This document shows, one piece after another, positions 1-6,621 of a stretch of DNA of 10,504 nt. Every line of letters starts with the position of its first letter. Within the stretch, counting starts at the first letter, position 1. The DNA is from Alphaproteobacteria bacterium. Its GTDB lineage: Bacteria; Pseudomonadota; Alphaproteobacteria; DAOWDM01. Both the position numbers and the translations under genes were made by a program. The notes beneath the pieces were generated by a model, which saw only the letters and a list, made by a program, of their open reading frames with translations, made no database searches and was not told the origin of the DNA. The stretch lies in NCBI GenBank assembly GCA_030639035.1, contig DAOWDM010000043.1:1-10504 (forward strand). The letters run 5' to 3'.

Positions 1-404
1 CAGAAAATCAGGAAAAAGAACAGACGATTGATAATGCGATTGAGACAAAAATAGAATCTGCTTTAGAAGCTGTAGAAGATAAAGCAGAACCAGAAGTTAT
101 AACTCCTCAAGAATATGGATTGGAAAACAAAGACTCTCGCATTATCCTGATTACCAACAGTGAAAGCTGGGTGCAGATAAACAAAGGTGAAGAGGTGCTT
201 CTTACCAGAGTCTTAAAAAAAGATGACAGTTATCGTGTTCCAAATCTTGACGGCATTACGCTTATGACAGGCAATGCAGGTGGGATTGATGTTTTTGTTG
301 ACGGCAAAAAAGTAAAACCTTTTGGTCCTTTGGGAACAGTACGACGTGATGTTATTCTTGAGCCTCAGCATTTGATTGACGGAACTGCCCACACTAATCA
401 ATAA
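1..404 (+). CDS. rodZ: RodZ-like cell-shape protein, C-terminal part (5' end outside window)
   Basis: The frame is open from the left edge (first full codon at 3), so this is the tail of a longer gene and the TTG at 120 is not its start. The first ~40 visible residues are an acidic, Glu/Ala-rich linker. After it comes a compact beta-rich domain (SRIILITNSESWVQI, then SYRVPNLDGITLMTGNAGG and DVFVDGKKV) matching the DUF4115 domain that ends RodZ. In the family, RodZ is an inner-membrane protein with a cytoplasmic helix-turn-helix domain, one transmembrane helix and this periplasmic domain; it links MreB to the wall-elongation machinery. The HTH and membrane helix lie upstream of the window and cannot be confirmed. 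A rodZ-like gene directly before ispG is a recurrent proteobacterial arrangement. The stop is 18 nt before ispG, so co-transcription is likely. The domain call is confident; the symbol is inferred from the domain and its neighbour. Confidence 0.85.
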   Translation, partial: ENQEKEQTIDNAIETKIESALEAVEDKAEPEVITPQEYGLENKDSRIILITNSESWVQINKGEEVLLTRVLKKDDSYRVPNLDGITLMTGNAGGIDVFVDGKKVKPFGPLGTVRRDVILEPQHLIDGTAHTNQ

Positions 405-422
405 ACATTTGGATTTTAAAAA

Positions 423-1514
423 ATGACAGATAGCTCATATCGTAATATCAAACGCCGTAAAACACGAAAAATATACGTTGGAAATGTCCCTGTAGGCGGA
501 GATTCTCCTATAACTGTGCAGTCTATGACAAACACTCCTACATATGATATTGCTGCAACTGTAAAACAGATTCAATCACTTCAAAAAGTCGGGGCAGATA
601 TTGTACGTGTCTCATGTCCTGACAAAGATTCAGCCAAAGCCTTAAAGGAAATAATCAAACAAGTAGAAGTGCCTATTATTTCCGATATACATTTTGACTA
701 CCGTTTAGCAATAGAATCAGCCAAATCTGGAGCTGCATGTTTAAGAATAAACCCTGGAAACATAGGTTCTGATGAACGCATAAAAGAAGTCATAAAAGTT
801 GCAAAAGACAACAACTGCTCTATGCGAATTGGTGTAAACGCAGGAAGTCTTGAAAAGGAACTACTGGAAAAATACGGCGAGCCATGCCCTGAAGCTATGG
901 TAGAAAGTGCTTTGTCTCATGCAAAAATTTTAGAAGATAACGACTTTTTCAATTTCAAAATAAGCGTTAAAGCATCTGATACATTGATGACAATGGCAGC
1001 TTATCGAGGACTGTCAAAAGCCTGCGATTATCCTTTGCATCTAGGAGTAACAGAAGCAGGCGGATTAATGTCTGGGACTGTAAAATCGGCAATAGGAATA
1101 GGCGGGCTGCTACTTGAAGGTATCGGGGATACTTTGCGAGTTTCTCTTACCGCAGAAGTTGAAAAAGAAGTACGGGCAGGTTTTGAAATATTAAAAGCTC
1201 TTGATATAAGACATCGAGGTGTAAAAATAATCTCATGCCCCACTTGTGCAAGAAAAGGCTTTGACGTAGTTAAAGTTGTAAACGAACTTGAAAAACGCCT
1301 TGAACACATAACGACACCTATTTCTCTTTCTGTGCTTGGCTGTGTTGTAAACGGCATAGGTGAAGCAAAGGAAACCGACATAGGTTTTACAGGTGGCGGA
1401 GCAGGTCAAGGAATGGTTTATATTGACGGCAAAGCTACAAAAAAAATCAGCAATGAAAAAATTGTCGATTGCCTTGTAGAGCTGGTCGAACAAAAAATAC
1501 AGGAAAAAAAGTAA
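423..1514 (+). CDS. ispG: 4-hydroxy-3-methylbut-2-en-1-yl diphosphate synthase (IspG/GcpE)
   Basis: IspG is a cytoplasmic iron-sulfur enzyme that reductively converts 2-C-methyl-D-erythritol 2,4-cyclodiphosphate to HMBPP, the penultimate step of the MEP isoprenoid pathway. The 363-aa length fits the two-domain bacterial form without the plant-type insertion. The N-terminal TIM-barrel part carries [15 protein letters not shown] (about 24-38) and LRINPGNIG (107-115). The C-terminal domain keeps the [4Fe-4S] ligands: Cys272 and Cys275 in SCPTCARKG, Cys307 in [10 protein letters not shown], with Glu314 as the expected fourth ligand (equivalent to E. coli Cys270/Cys273/Cys305/Glu312). The N-terminus [20 protein letters not shown] matches alphaproteobacterial homologues, which supports this ATG, although the upstream sequence has no good Shine-Dalgarno. 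It probably belongs to an operon with rodZ before it and hisS, whose ATG directly follows its stop codon. Nothing is truncated. Confidence 0.97.
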   Translation: MTDSSYRNIKRRKTRKIYVGNVPVGGDSPITVQSMTNTPTYDIAATVKQIQSLQKVGADIVRVSCPDKDSAKALKEIIKQVEVPIISDIHFDYRLAIESAKSGAACLRINPGNIGSDERIKEVIKVAKDNNCSMRIGVNAGSLEKELLEKYGEPCPEAMVESALSHAKILEDNDFFNFKISVKASDTLMTMAAYRGLSKACDYPLHLGVTEAGGLMSGTVKSAIGIGGLLLEGIGDTLRVSLTAEVEKEVRAGFEILKALDIRHRGVKIISCPTCARKGFDVVKVVNELEKRLEHITTPISLSVLGCVVNGIGEAKETDIGFTGGGAGQGMVYIDGKATKKISNEKIVDCLVELVEQKIQEKK

Positions 1515-2762
1515 ATGGCAGCTTTACAGCCAGTACGAGGAACTCACGATTTATTGCCTGAACAGTTTATTCGTCATCGAGCAGTAGAAGAAACTGCACG
1601 AAAAATCACTGAACGTTACGGCTACAGAGAAGTCTCAACTCCAATTTTTGAATTTACAAAAGTATTTTCAAGAACTTTAGGAGACACCTCGGACGTTGTA
1701 ACCAAAGAAATGTACACATTCTGCGATAGAAATGACGAAAGCATGACGCTTAGACCTGAAGGCACGGCTGGAATAGTTCGCTCTTTCATATCAAACGGAT
1801 TGGCTCAAAATGTTCCTGTAAAGCACTTTTACCGAGGAGCTATGTTCCGCTATGAACGCCCTCAAAAAGGTCGCCAGCGTCAATTTCATCAAGTCGGAAT
1901 AGAAATAATCGGAGTTGATACTCCTCAAGCTGATATTGAAGTCATAGCGGCAGGCTGGGATTTCCTTAGTGAAATTGGTTTTAAAGATAAAGTAAAACTA
2001 GAACTGAACACTCTTGGAGATGCGGAAAGTCGCAAAGCATACAAAGACAAACTAGTCGCATATTTAAAAGGACACTATGAACAGCTTTCAAAAGAAAGCA
2101 AAGAGCGTTTGGAAAAAAATCCTTTGCGAATTCTTGATTCCAAAGAAGAATGCGACAAGCCGATTATTGAAAACGCACCGTCTATGGCTAACAGCATGAA
2201 TGAAGATTCTGTTGAGTTTTTCAAAGAAGTTACAGACGGATTAACAGCAATAGGAATCCCTTTTACACTTAATCCAAAACTGGTTAGAGGGCTTGATTAT
2301 TACTGCCACACAGCTTTTGAGTTCACAACAACCGAACTTGGAGCTCAAGGAACTGTGCTTGCAGGTGGTCGCTATAATGGGCTTGTAAAACAAATGGGAG
2401 GCTCTGCAACAACAGGTGTAGGCTGGGCTGCTGGAGTAGAACGGCTCGCAATGCTATTAGAAGAAACGCCTGAATTTCCAAGACCTGTAACAATTATTCC
2501 AATTGGAGAAGAAGCGAATAAAGAAGCCCTTAAAATAGCCCATAACTTACGAAAAGCAGGCTTTGTAATTGACATGGGGTATTCTGGAAACTTAAAAAAA
2601 CGCATGAAAAAAGCCAACAAACTAAACGCAAAAGCAGCAATTATTCTTGGCGGAGATGAGCTTGAACGCTCTATTGCAATTGTTCGAAATCTTGACAACG
2701 GAGAACAAGAAGAAGTATCCCTAAACAATCTCGAACAAAAAATCGCTGATTTTGCGGAGTAG
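1515..2762 (+). CDS. hisS: Histidyl-tRNA synthetase, canonical bacterial type
   Basis: This class II aminoacyl-tRNA synthetase charges tRNA-His with histidine in the cytoplasm. The 415 residues show the full catalytic core: the N-terminal PVRGTHDLLP (6-15), motif 2 with FRYERPQKGRQRQFHQ (111-126), the HisRS signature LVRGLDYYCHTAFEF (256-270), the glycine-rich GGRYNGLVKQMGG (284-296) and motif 3 GVGWAAGVERLAMLLE (301-316). A C-terminal anticodon-binding domain covers about 325-415. The ATG lies immediately after the ispG TAA, with AGGA at 1501-1504 inside the ispG end as the likely ribosome site, so translation is probably coupled. The motif 2 loop is the common bacterial form, not the divergent HisRS known from a subset of alphaproteobacteria whose tRNA-His lacks G-1; that points to a lineage keeping the ancestral system. 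The repeat-containing spacer downstream may end the operon. Confidence 0.97.
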   Translation: MAALQPVRGTHDLLPEQFIRHRAVEETARKITERYGYREVSTPIFEFTKVFSRTLGDTSDVVTKEMYTFCDRNDESMTLRPEGTAGIVRSFISNGLAQNVPVKHFYRGAMFRYERPQKGRQRQFHQVGIEIIGVDTPQADIEVIAAGWDFLSEIGFKDKVKLELNTLGDAESRKAYKDKLVAYLKGHYEQLSKESKERLEKNPLRILDSKEECDKPIIENAPSMANSMNEDSVEFFKEVTDGLTAIGIPFTLNPKLVRGLDYYCHTAFEFTTTELGAQGTVLAGGRYNGLVKQMGGSATTGVGWAAGVERLAMLLEETPEFPRPVTIIPIGEEANKEALKIAHNLRKAGFVIDMGYSGNLKKRMKKANKLNAKAAIILGGDELERSIAIVRNLDNGEQEEVSLNNLEQKIADFAE

Positions 2763-2783
2763 CTAGTGTTTTATAACTCAATC

Positions 2784-2863
2784 GTCATCCTGAATTTAGT
2801 TCAGGATCTACTTTTTGGGCTGTAAAAGAAAAAAAGTGGATGCTGAAACGAGTTCAGCATGAC
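2784..2863. repeat. 80-bp composite palindromic intergenic repeat
   Basis: Two perfect hairpins face each other. The left has stem ATCCTGAA 2787-2794 / TTCAGGAT 2800-2807 with 5-nt loop TTTAG. The right has stem ATGCTGAA 2840-2847 / TTCAGCAT 2853-2860 with 5-nt loop ACGAG. The whole unit is also an inverted repeat: GTCAT at 2784-2788 mirrors ATGAC at 2859-2863, and CTACTTTTT at 2808-2816 mirrors AAAAAGTGG at 2831-2839 with one mismatch. It can therefore form one long imperfect hairpin or a cruciform with two arms. It resembles the dispersed GTCATCCTGAA...TTCAGGATCT palindromes seen (from memory) in many bacterial genomes, including alphaproteobacteria. Only one copy is in this window, so dispersal is inferred. 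As RNA it would fold between hisS and prfA, and the right arm ends about 20 nt before the prfA ribosome site. Confidence 0.85.
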
Positions 2864-2891
2864 AATGTGTTTGCTTCAAAAGGTAATATAA

Positions 2892-3968
2892 ATGAGTTTT
2901 GATGAAAAATTAAGCGGTGTCGTAATCCGTTACGAAGAGCTTCAAGCTATTATTTCAAACGATTCAAGTATTGATGCAAAAAAATATGTAAAAATATCAA
3001 AGGAAATAGCAGAGCTTGCTCCTGTTGTTGAAGCCATTGAATCTTTTAATAAAACCAACGAGGAAATGGAAGAATCCTCTTTAATCATAGAAGACGCTGA
3101 CAGCGATTTAGAAATGAAAGAAATGGCTAGGGAAGAATATTTTTCCTTAAAAGAACAGATTCCAGAACTTGAACACAACATAAAAATCCTGCTTATTCCA
3201 AAAGATGAAGCAGATGAGAAAAACGCTATTTTAGAAGTACGTGCAGGAACAGGCGGAGACGAAGCAGCTCTTTTTGCAGCAGATTTATTCCGCATGTACG
3301 AACGTTATTCAACATACAAAGGCTGGCGTTTTGAAGTCGTAAGTACAAATGAGACTGGAATCGGAGGCTACAAAGAAGCCACCGCCAATATTTCAGGACG
3401 AGGTGTTTTTGCTAAACTGAAATTTGAATCAGGGGCTCATAGAGTCCAACGTGTTCCAACGACAGAAACCAGCGGTAGAATCCATACCTCGGCAGCCACA
3501 GTTGCAGTAATGCCTGAAGTCGAGGATTTTGAAGTAAACATCGAAACAAAAGACTTGAAAATAGACACTTACAGAGCTTCTGGAGCAGGTGGACAGCACG
3601 TCAATAAAACAGACAGTGCAGTTCGTATTACGCATATTCCAACAGGAACAATAGTTGCTTGTCAGGATCAATCTTCACAACATAAAAACAAAGCAAGTGC
3701 TATGAAAGTGCTGCGTTCTAGAATTTATGAAGAAAAACGGCAAAAACTGGCTTCAGAAAGAGCCGCCGACAGAAAAAATCAGGTCGGTTCAGGCGACAGG
3801 TCAGAACGCATACGGACTTATAATTTCCCTCAGGGAAGAGTTACAGACCACCGCATTAACTTAACTTTATACAAGATTGACCAGATTTTAAGCGGAGAAG
3901 GTCTTGAAGAGGTCGTTAACGCCCTTATCACCGAAGACCAAGCAGCAAAACTAGCTGAAATAAGCTGA
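2892..3968 (+). CDS. prfA: Peptide chain release factor 1 (RF1)
   Basis: RF1 recognises UAA and UAG in the ribosomal A site and triggers hydrolysis of peptidyl-tRNA. The 358-aa length is near the usual 360. The codon-recognition tripeptide is P-T-T at 189-191 inside [19 protein letters not shown], the P-x-T class of RF1 (E. coli has PAT), not the SPF of RF2. The catalytic GGQ is at 233-235 in [16 protein letters not shown]. The charged N-terminal domain (about 1-110) is the helical domain 1, and [14 protein letters not shown] (116-129) is a conserved RF segment. The ATG at 2892 is preceded by AGG at 2881-2883 with good spacing. Gln235 is the expected methylation target of PrmC, encoded next with a 1-nt overlap. 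The upstream spacer holds a palindromic repeat, so this gene may have a separate promoter, but none is clear. Confidence 0.98.
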   Translation: MSFDEKLSGVVIRYEELQAIISNDSSIDAKKYVKISKEIAELAPVVEAIESFNKTNEEMEESSLIIEDADSDLEMKEMAREEYFSLKEQIPELEHNIKILLIPKDEADEKNAILEVRAGTGGDEAALFAADLFRMYERYSTYKGWRFEVVSTNETGIGGYKEATANISGRGVFAKLKFESGAHRVQRVPTTETSGRIHTSAATVAVMPEVEDFEVNIETKDLKIDTYRASGAGGQHVNKTDSAVRITHIPTGTIVACQDQSSQHKNKASAMKVLRSRIYEEKRQKLASERAADRKNQVGSGDRSERIRTYNFPQGRVTDHRINLTLYKIDQILSGEGLEEVVNALITEDQAAKLAEIS

Positions 3969-4825
3969 TGCTTGAAGAAGTAAACACAGCTGGTGAAGCA
4001 GTAAACAAGCTTGCTGAATTGTTTGAAGACATTACGTCTACACCTAGACTTGATGCACGAATACTTGTAGCTTTTGTATTGAACGAAACTACGATGAAAG
4101 TTTTTTCATATCCTGAAATTCCACTTGATGACGTAAAGCTCAAAAACCTTAAATCTTTTGTAAAACGCAGGCTTAATCATGAACCCGTTTCAAAAATTAT
4201 AGGTAAAAAAGGGTTTTGGACTTTGGATTTTGAAGTTACTTCGGACACTCTTGACCCAAGACCTGATTCTGAAACATTAATCGAAGCTGTGCTTGATAAA
4301 ATCACTGATAAATCGGCTAATTTAAGGCTTCTTGACCTTGGAACAGGAACAGGCTGTCTTTTATTGTCTTTACTTAGCGAACTGCCTAACGCCAAAGGTG
4401 TAGGCATTGATATCAGTCTCAAAACGGTTGAGGTTGCCAGAAAAAATGCTGTAAACCTTGGTTTTTCAAACAGATGCGAAATAAAACAATGCGACTGGAA
4501 AGATTTTAATACAGATAAGCCTTTTGATATTCTAATCTCAAACCCGCCATATATTCCAAAAACAGACATTCTTAATCTTGAACGTGAAGTTTCTGAGTTT
4601 GACCCAATGCTTGCTCTTGATGGAGGGAATGACGGTCTTGATGCTTACCGCTCTATCGCAAGTTTTGCACGAGACGTTGTTTTTGCTAAAGGTTTTCTTG
4701 CTTTGGAAATAGGTATTGGGCAAACTTTAGATGTTACTAAAATTTTCACTGCTGCAGGATTTACTACTTACAAAGTCCAAAAAGACATAGCGAATATTGA
4801 TAGATGTATTCTTTTTGACCTCTAA
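3968..4825 (+). CDS. prmC: Release factor glutamine N5-methyltransferase
   Basis: PrmC uses S-adenosylmethionine to methylate the side-chain amide of the GGQ glutamine in release factors, which improves termination efficiency. The 285 residues include an N-terminal helical substrate-binding domain (about 1-85) and a class I methyltransferase fold: motif I LLDLGTGTGCLLLSLL (121-136), the acidic end of strand 2 in GVGIDIS (144-150) and the diagnostic NPPYIP starting at 192, whose Asn-Pro-Pro-Tyr binds the target amide. FEVTSDTLDPRPDSETLIE (88-106) is also typical of the family. The start codon overlaps the prfA stop (TGATG), a translational-coupling arrangement with its own substrate gene. No intrinsic terminator with a T-tract is obvious after the stop. 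Confidence 0.96.
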   Translation: MLEEVNTAGEAVNKLAELFEDITSTPRLDARILVAFVLNETTMKVFSYPEIPLDDVKLKNLKSFVKRRLNHEPVSKIIGKKGFWTLDFEVTSDTLDPRPDSETLIEAVLDKITDKSANLRLLDLGTGTGCLLLSLLSELPNAKGVGIDISLKTVEVARKNAVNLGFSNRCEIKQCDWKDFNTDKPFDILISNPPYIPKTDILNLEREVSEFDPMLALDGGNDGLDAYRSIASFARDVVFAKGFLALEIGIGQTLDVTKIFTAAGFTTYKVQKDIANIDRCILFDL

Positions 4826-4884
4826 TAGAAATAAATGCTGGTGTTTATTAAAATTTATGATTATTCTATACTCTGATAAGAAAG

Positions 4885-4923
4885 CAGGGAGTTTCCCTGA
4901 CGAGGAGTTTTCAAAGAAATTCC
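4885..4923 (+). other. Two adjacent RNA hairpins in the prmC - DUF4167 spacer
   Basis: Hairpin 1 has the perfect stem CAGGGA 4885-4890 / TCCCTG 4894-4899 around a 3-nt loop GTT. Four bases later hairpin 2 pairs GGAGTTT 4904-4910 with AAATTCC 4917-4923 (one G-U) around the 6-nt loop TCAAAG. No T-tract follows either, so they are not a standard terminator. A possible -10 TATACT at 4867-4872 would place them at the very 5' end of a leader for the downstream gene; otherwise they lie in the prmC 3' untranslated region. The rest of the 193-nt spacer is AT-rich with no other clear gene. Confidence 0.45.
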
Positions 4924-4929
4924 GTTAGA

Positions 4930-4960
4930 TTGTATCAACTCACCATTAAAATAATATAAT
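4930..4960 (+). promoter_or_regulatory. Possible promoter for the DUF4167 gene
   Basis: A perfect -10 hexamer TATAAT lies at 4955-4960. The best -35 is TTGTAT at 4930-4935, giving a 19-bp spacer that is longer than ideal. Transcription would start near 4967, leaving a leader of roughly 50 nt. AT-rich DNA makes chance -10 matches common, so this is tentative. Confidence 0.35.
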
Positions 4961-5018
4961 AGCGTTTGTGCTTGGATATTTGATACATACATAATTTTAA
5001 CAATATGGTTATTTTAAA

Positions 5019-5627
5019 ATGAAGCAAAGTTCCAGTTTCAGGGGACGTCCTCGTGGACGTAACAATAATTATCGCAGTAACAATAACAACAATAGAAATA
5101 ACAACAGAACATCTTTTGACAGCGGCAGCCAAGTTGGAAAAATAAAAGGCAATGCTAGTCAGGTAATGGATAAATATCTATTAGCAGCTAAGGAAGCTCT
5201 TTCTCGTGGAGAACGCCTGCTTGCTGAACAATGTCTTCAATATGCAGAGCACTATTATCGAGTTCAAAATCAAATCAATAACAACAATCAGAACAATGTA
5301 AAAGACAATAATGTTTCAGAAGATTCAGCTCAAAAAGAAACTATATCAGTGATAGCTGAACCTGAAAAAATCGAAACACAAACACCTGAGATTAAAAAAG
5401 TCGAACCACAGGAAGAAAAACCGAAAAAAGTTCAAAGAACCAAGAAAGCTTCTTTTGCTAAAGCCCCTAAAGATGCTGAAATAGCTACTCCTAAAACTTT
5501 AGGAGAAATGCTACCAAAAACTCCAGAATCAAAAACACAAGATAAAGACGTTGATTTGAACTTTTCTTGGGATCCTTCTGATATAGATAAAAAAGCTTCT
5601 GCTAAAGAAGCTGAAGCAATCAACTAG
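5019..5627 (+). CDS. DUF4167 domain-containing protein
   Basis: A 202-aa protein of the alphaproteobacterial DUF4167 family; the molecular function is not established as far as I know. The N-terminal 30 residues are an RG-rich and Asn-rich low-complexity segment (RGRPRGRNNNY, then runs of N broken by R), suggestive of nucleic-acid contact. The conserved core is about 31-83: SFDSGSQVGKIKG, ASQVMDKYLLAAKEALSRGE, then AEQCLQYAEHYYRVQNQ. The rest (about 84-202) is a second Asn-rich patch followed by a Lys/Glu/Pro-rich, probably disordered tail. The ATG at 5019 has no clear Shine-Dalgarno; a 5-codon reading frame (5005-5022) overlaps it as ATGA. Position after prfA-prmC and before clpB is the usual neighbourhood of the family. 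RNA binding is inference from composition only. Confidence 0.9.
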   Translation: MKQSSSFRGRPRGRNNNYRSNNNNNRNNNRTSFDSGSQVGKIKGNASQVMDKYLLAAKEALSRGERLLAEQCLQYAEHYYRVQNQINNNNQNNVKDNNVSEDSAQKETISVIAEPEKIETQTPEIKKVEPQEEKPKKVQRTKKASFAKAPKDAEIATPKTLGEMLPKTPESKTQDKDVDLNFSWDPSDIDKKASAKEAEAIN

Positions 5628-5640
5628 CTGATTGTAGAAC

Positions 5641-6333
5641 ATGGCAAACTCTGAGTTCTCAAAAGAAGTTGGACGAGTAATTTTTCCAGAAGTAGAGGAA
5701 AAAACCAGAAATATTCTGATGGAAATTGCTTCCACATATGAGTGGACTTTTGGTCTTTATGGGACATCAGCAAAAAGCGTTCTATGGACAAGCGAATCAG
5801 GGCAAAAAGCTCGTTTTAAGCTTCTTTGTAAAATTTTTTCTCATCATGACAAGTGGCATGGGAACGTATCTATTAATGACTTCGGGTGTGCATACGGAGC
5901 TTTATTTGATTTTTTAAAGAAAAAACGGATTATGCGAAACAGTCGCTATCATGGGTATGATATTTGCCACCGCACTTTAAAAGAAGCTCAAAAACAGTTT
6001 CATAATGACACAAGAACAGAATTCACTCTTTCTCCAAAAGCTACAAAAACAGCAGATTATTCTATAGCTTCAGGAGCTTTCGGACTAAAATTAGATACTG
6101 ATAATGAAGTCTGGAAAGCTTATGTTCAGGAAACCTTAAAAAAGCTTGCAGCAAAAACACGCAAAGGGCTTGCCTTTAATATCTTAAGCTATCACTCAAA
6201 AAAGAAAAAAGACTCCCTATATTACGCCGACCCAGATGAATACATGGCGTTTTGCAAAAAAGAACTTTCCTCAAATGTATCCCTAGTGCATCATTTTATA
6301 AAACATGAATGGACTATTCTGGTTCGTTTCTGA
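5641..6333 (+). CDS. Class I SAM-dependent methyltransferase, substrate unknown
   Basis: A 230-aa predicted methyltransferase of Rossmann-like class I. Motif I is INDFGCAYGALFDFL (78-92), the SAM-binding glycine-rich loop with the second glycine replaced by Ala (GCAYG instead of GCGYG). YHGYDI (103-108) holds the acidic residue at the end of strand 2, and DYSIASGAFGL (139-149) corresponds to the motif IV strand. The C-terminal part has KGLAFNILSYHS (175-186), YYADPDEYMAFCKK (194-207) and HEWTILVR (222-229), which I recognise from a bacterial family annotated only as class I SAM-dependent methyltransferase, often near glycan or secondary-metabolism genes. No signal peptide or membrane helix is visible, so it is cytoplasmic. 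It starts 13 nt after the DUF4167 stop with no good Shine-Dalgarno, suggesting co-transcription. It is not part of the core synteny I associate with this locus, so it may be an accessory insertion. Confidence 0.85.
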   Translation: MANSEFSKEVGRVIFPEVEEKTRNILMEIASTYEWTFGLYGTSAKSVLWTSESGQKARFKLLCKIFSHHDKWHGNVSINDFGCAYGALFDFLKKKRIMRNSRYHGYDICHRTLKEAQKQFHNDTRTEFTLSPKATKTADYSIASGAFGLKLDTDNEVWKAYVQETLKKLAAKTRKGLAFNILSYHSKKKKDSLYYADPDEYMAFCKKELSSNVSLVHHFIKHEWTILVRF

Positions 6334-6352
6334 TTTATAGTCATTACAGCAT

Positions 6353-6371
6353 AACAATAAATATTATTGTT
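6353..6371. promoter_or_regulatory. Perfect 19-bp AT-rich dyad, candidate operator
   Basis: AACAATAA (6353-6360) and TTATTGTT (6364-6371) are perfect inverted repeats around ATA. The right half ends on the first two bases of the -35 hexamer TTGACG (6370-6375), so a bound dimeric regulator would block RNA polymerase. The length matches operators of several dimeric repressors, but the sequence is not one I can assign to a regulator. In AT-rich DNA it could be chance or a weak hairpin after the methyltransferase gene. Confidence 0.4.
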
Positions 6372-6398
6372 GACGTTTTTGCACCTCATCTCTACCAT
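6370..6398 (+). promoter_or_regulatory. Sigma70-type promoter of the structured RNA
   Basis: -35 TTGACG (6370-6375, five of six consensus bases) and -10 TACCAT (6393-6398, four of six) are separated by exactly 17 bp. The predicted start is at A6406 or G6407. This is one of the best-formed promoters in the window and precedes a non-coding, GC-rich region that ends in an intrinsic terminator. Confidence 0.6.
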
Positions 6399-6482
6399 TG
6401 CAAATAGAGCGTGGCAAAATCCATGCTTCGGGACTTATAAACCCATCAAAGAGCGGTCTGTGACATCAGATCGAAAATAAAA

Positions 6483-6536
6483 ATGTCGTTTCTCGGTTAT
6501 GACCGGGAGGCGGCGTTATGTACAGGCTTCGGCTAA
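6483..6536 (+). CDS. Possible 17-codon leader peptide
   Basis: An ATG at 6483 opens a frame encoding MSFLGYDREAALCTGFG that ends at TAA 6534-6536. It spans both strands of the alternative hairpin 6490-6509, so a translating ribosome would affect which helices form. There is no Shine-Dalgarno (upstream is A-rich) and no run of one amino acid typical of biosynthetic attenuators, so it may be chance. Confidence 0.15.
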   Translation: MSFLGYDREAALCTGFG

Positions 6537-6571
6537 AAGCGTCGTGCCGTCTCTTTGCGGTTTATAACTCC

Positions 6572-6605
6572 CGGTCGCCAAAGGTTTCTTTGGCGGTCGT
6601 TTTTT
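6572..6605 (+). terminator. Intrinsic terminator just upstream of the orphan gene
   Basis: A 12-bp stem pairs 6572-6583 (CGGTCGCCAAAG) with 6588-6599 (CTTTGGCGGTCG), with two G-U pairs and loop GTTT. It is followed directly by six T residues at 6600-6605. The inner 8 bp are perfect. The base of the stem (6572-6576) can instead pair with 6501-6505 in the preceding RNA, which would shorten the terminator and separate it from the T-tract. It is the only textbook intrinsic terminator in the window. Confidence 0.85.
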
Positions 6606-6615
6606 ATAAAGTAAA

Positions 6616-6621
6616 AAGGAG
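6616..6621 (+). promoter_or_regulatory. Strong Shine-Dalgarno of the 83-aa gene
   Basis: AAGGAG lies 8 nt before the ATG at 6630. It is the best match to the anti-Shine-Dalgarno in the window; most neighbouring genes have weak sites. It begins only 11 nt after the terminator T-tract, so there is no room for a separate promoter. Confidence 0.75.

Larger units (their letters stand above)
6406..6605 (+). ncRNA. Structured RNA of about 200 nt: candidate attenuator/riboswitch leader or small RNA
   Basis: The region is clearly richer in G and C than the neighbouring genes, carries no substantial reading frame, and is bounded by a promoter and an intrinsic terminator. Helices seen by eye: GCGTGG 6409-6414 / CCATGC 6421-6426; CGGTCTG 6454-6460 / CAGATCG 6467-6473 (one G-U); a perfect 9-bp stem GACCGGGAG 6501-6509 / CTCCCGGTC 6568-6576; inside it CGGCG 6511-6515 / CGTCG 6540-6544 (one G-U) capping a C(TTCG)G tetraloop at 6527-6532, and CCGT 6547-6550 / GCGG 6557-6560. 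Together these make a three-way junction. An alternative hairpin TTCTCGGT 6490-6497 / ACCGGGAG 6502-6509 competes with the 9-bp stem, and that stem shares 6572-6576 with the terminator. This switching geometry, plus a strong ribosome site just after the terminator, suggests control of the downstream 83-aa gene. No match to 6S, SRP, RNase P, tmRNA or a riboswitch class was recognised. Confidence 0.6.

Noticed and set aside
120..404. A separate 94-aa gene starting at TTG 120
   Set aside because: The same frame is open to the left edge with an acidic linker typical of RodZ, and there is no ribosome site at 120; it is the tail of a longer gene.
4897..4919. CTGACGA followed by GAAA, resembling a hammerhead ribozyme core
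   Set aside because: Stem II cannot form between CTGACGA and the GAAA: 4904-4915 does not pair to place the GAAA directly after a helix. The bases instead form a separate hairpin. No stem III with a cleavage-site triplet is present.
5005..5022. Five-codon upstream frame overlapping the DUF4167 start
   Set aside because: No ribosome site and very short; such overlaps arise by chance in AT-rich DNA.
6406..6605. Identity of the structured RNA as 6S, SRP, RNase P or (permuted) tmRNA
   Set aside because: No closing end-to-end stem for 6S, no GGAAGGAAGCAGCC-like SRP loop, no conserved RNase P boxes, and no T-arm GGTTCGAATCC with a CCA end or tag frame for tmRNA.
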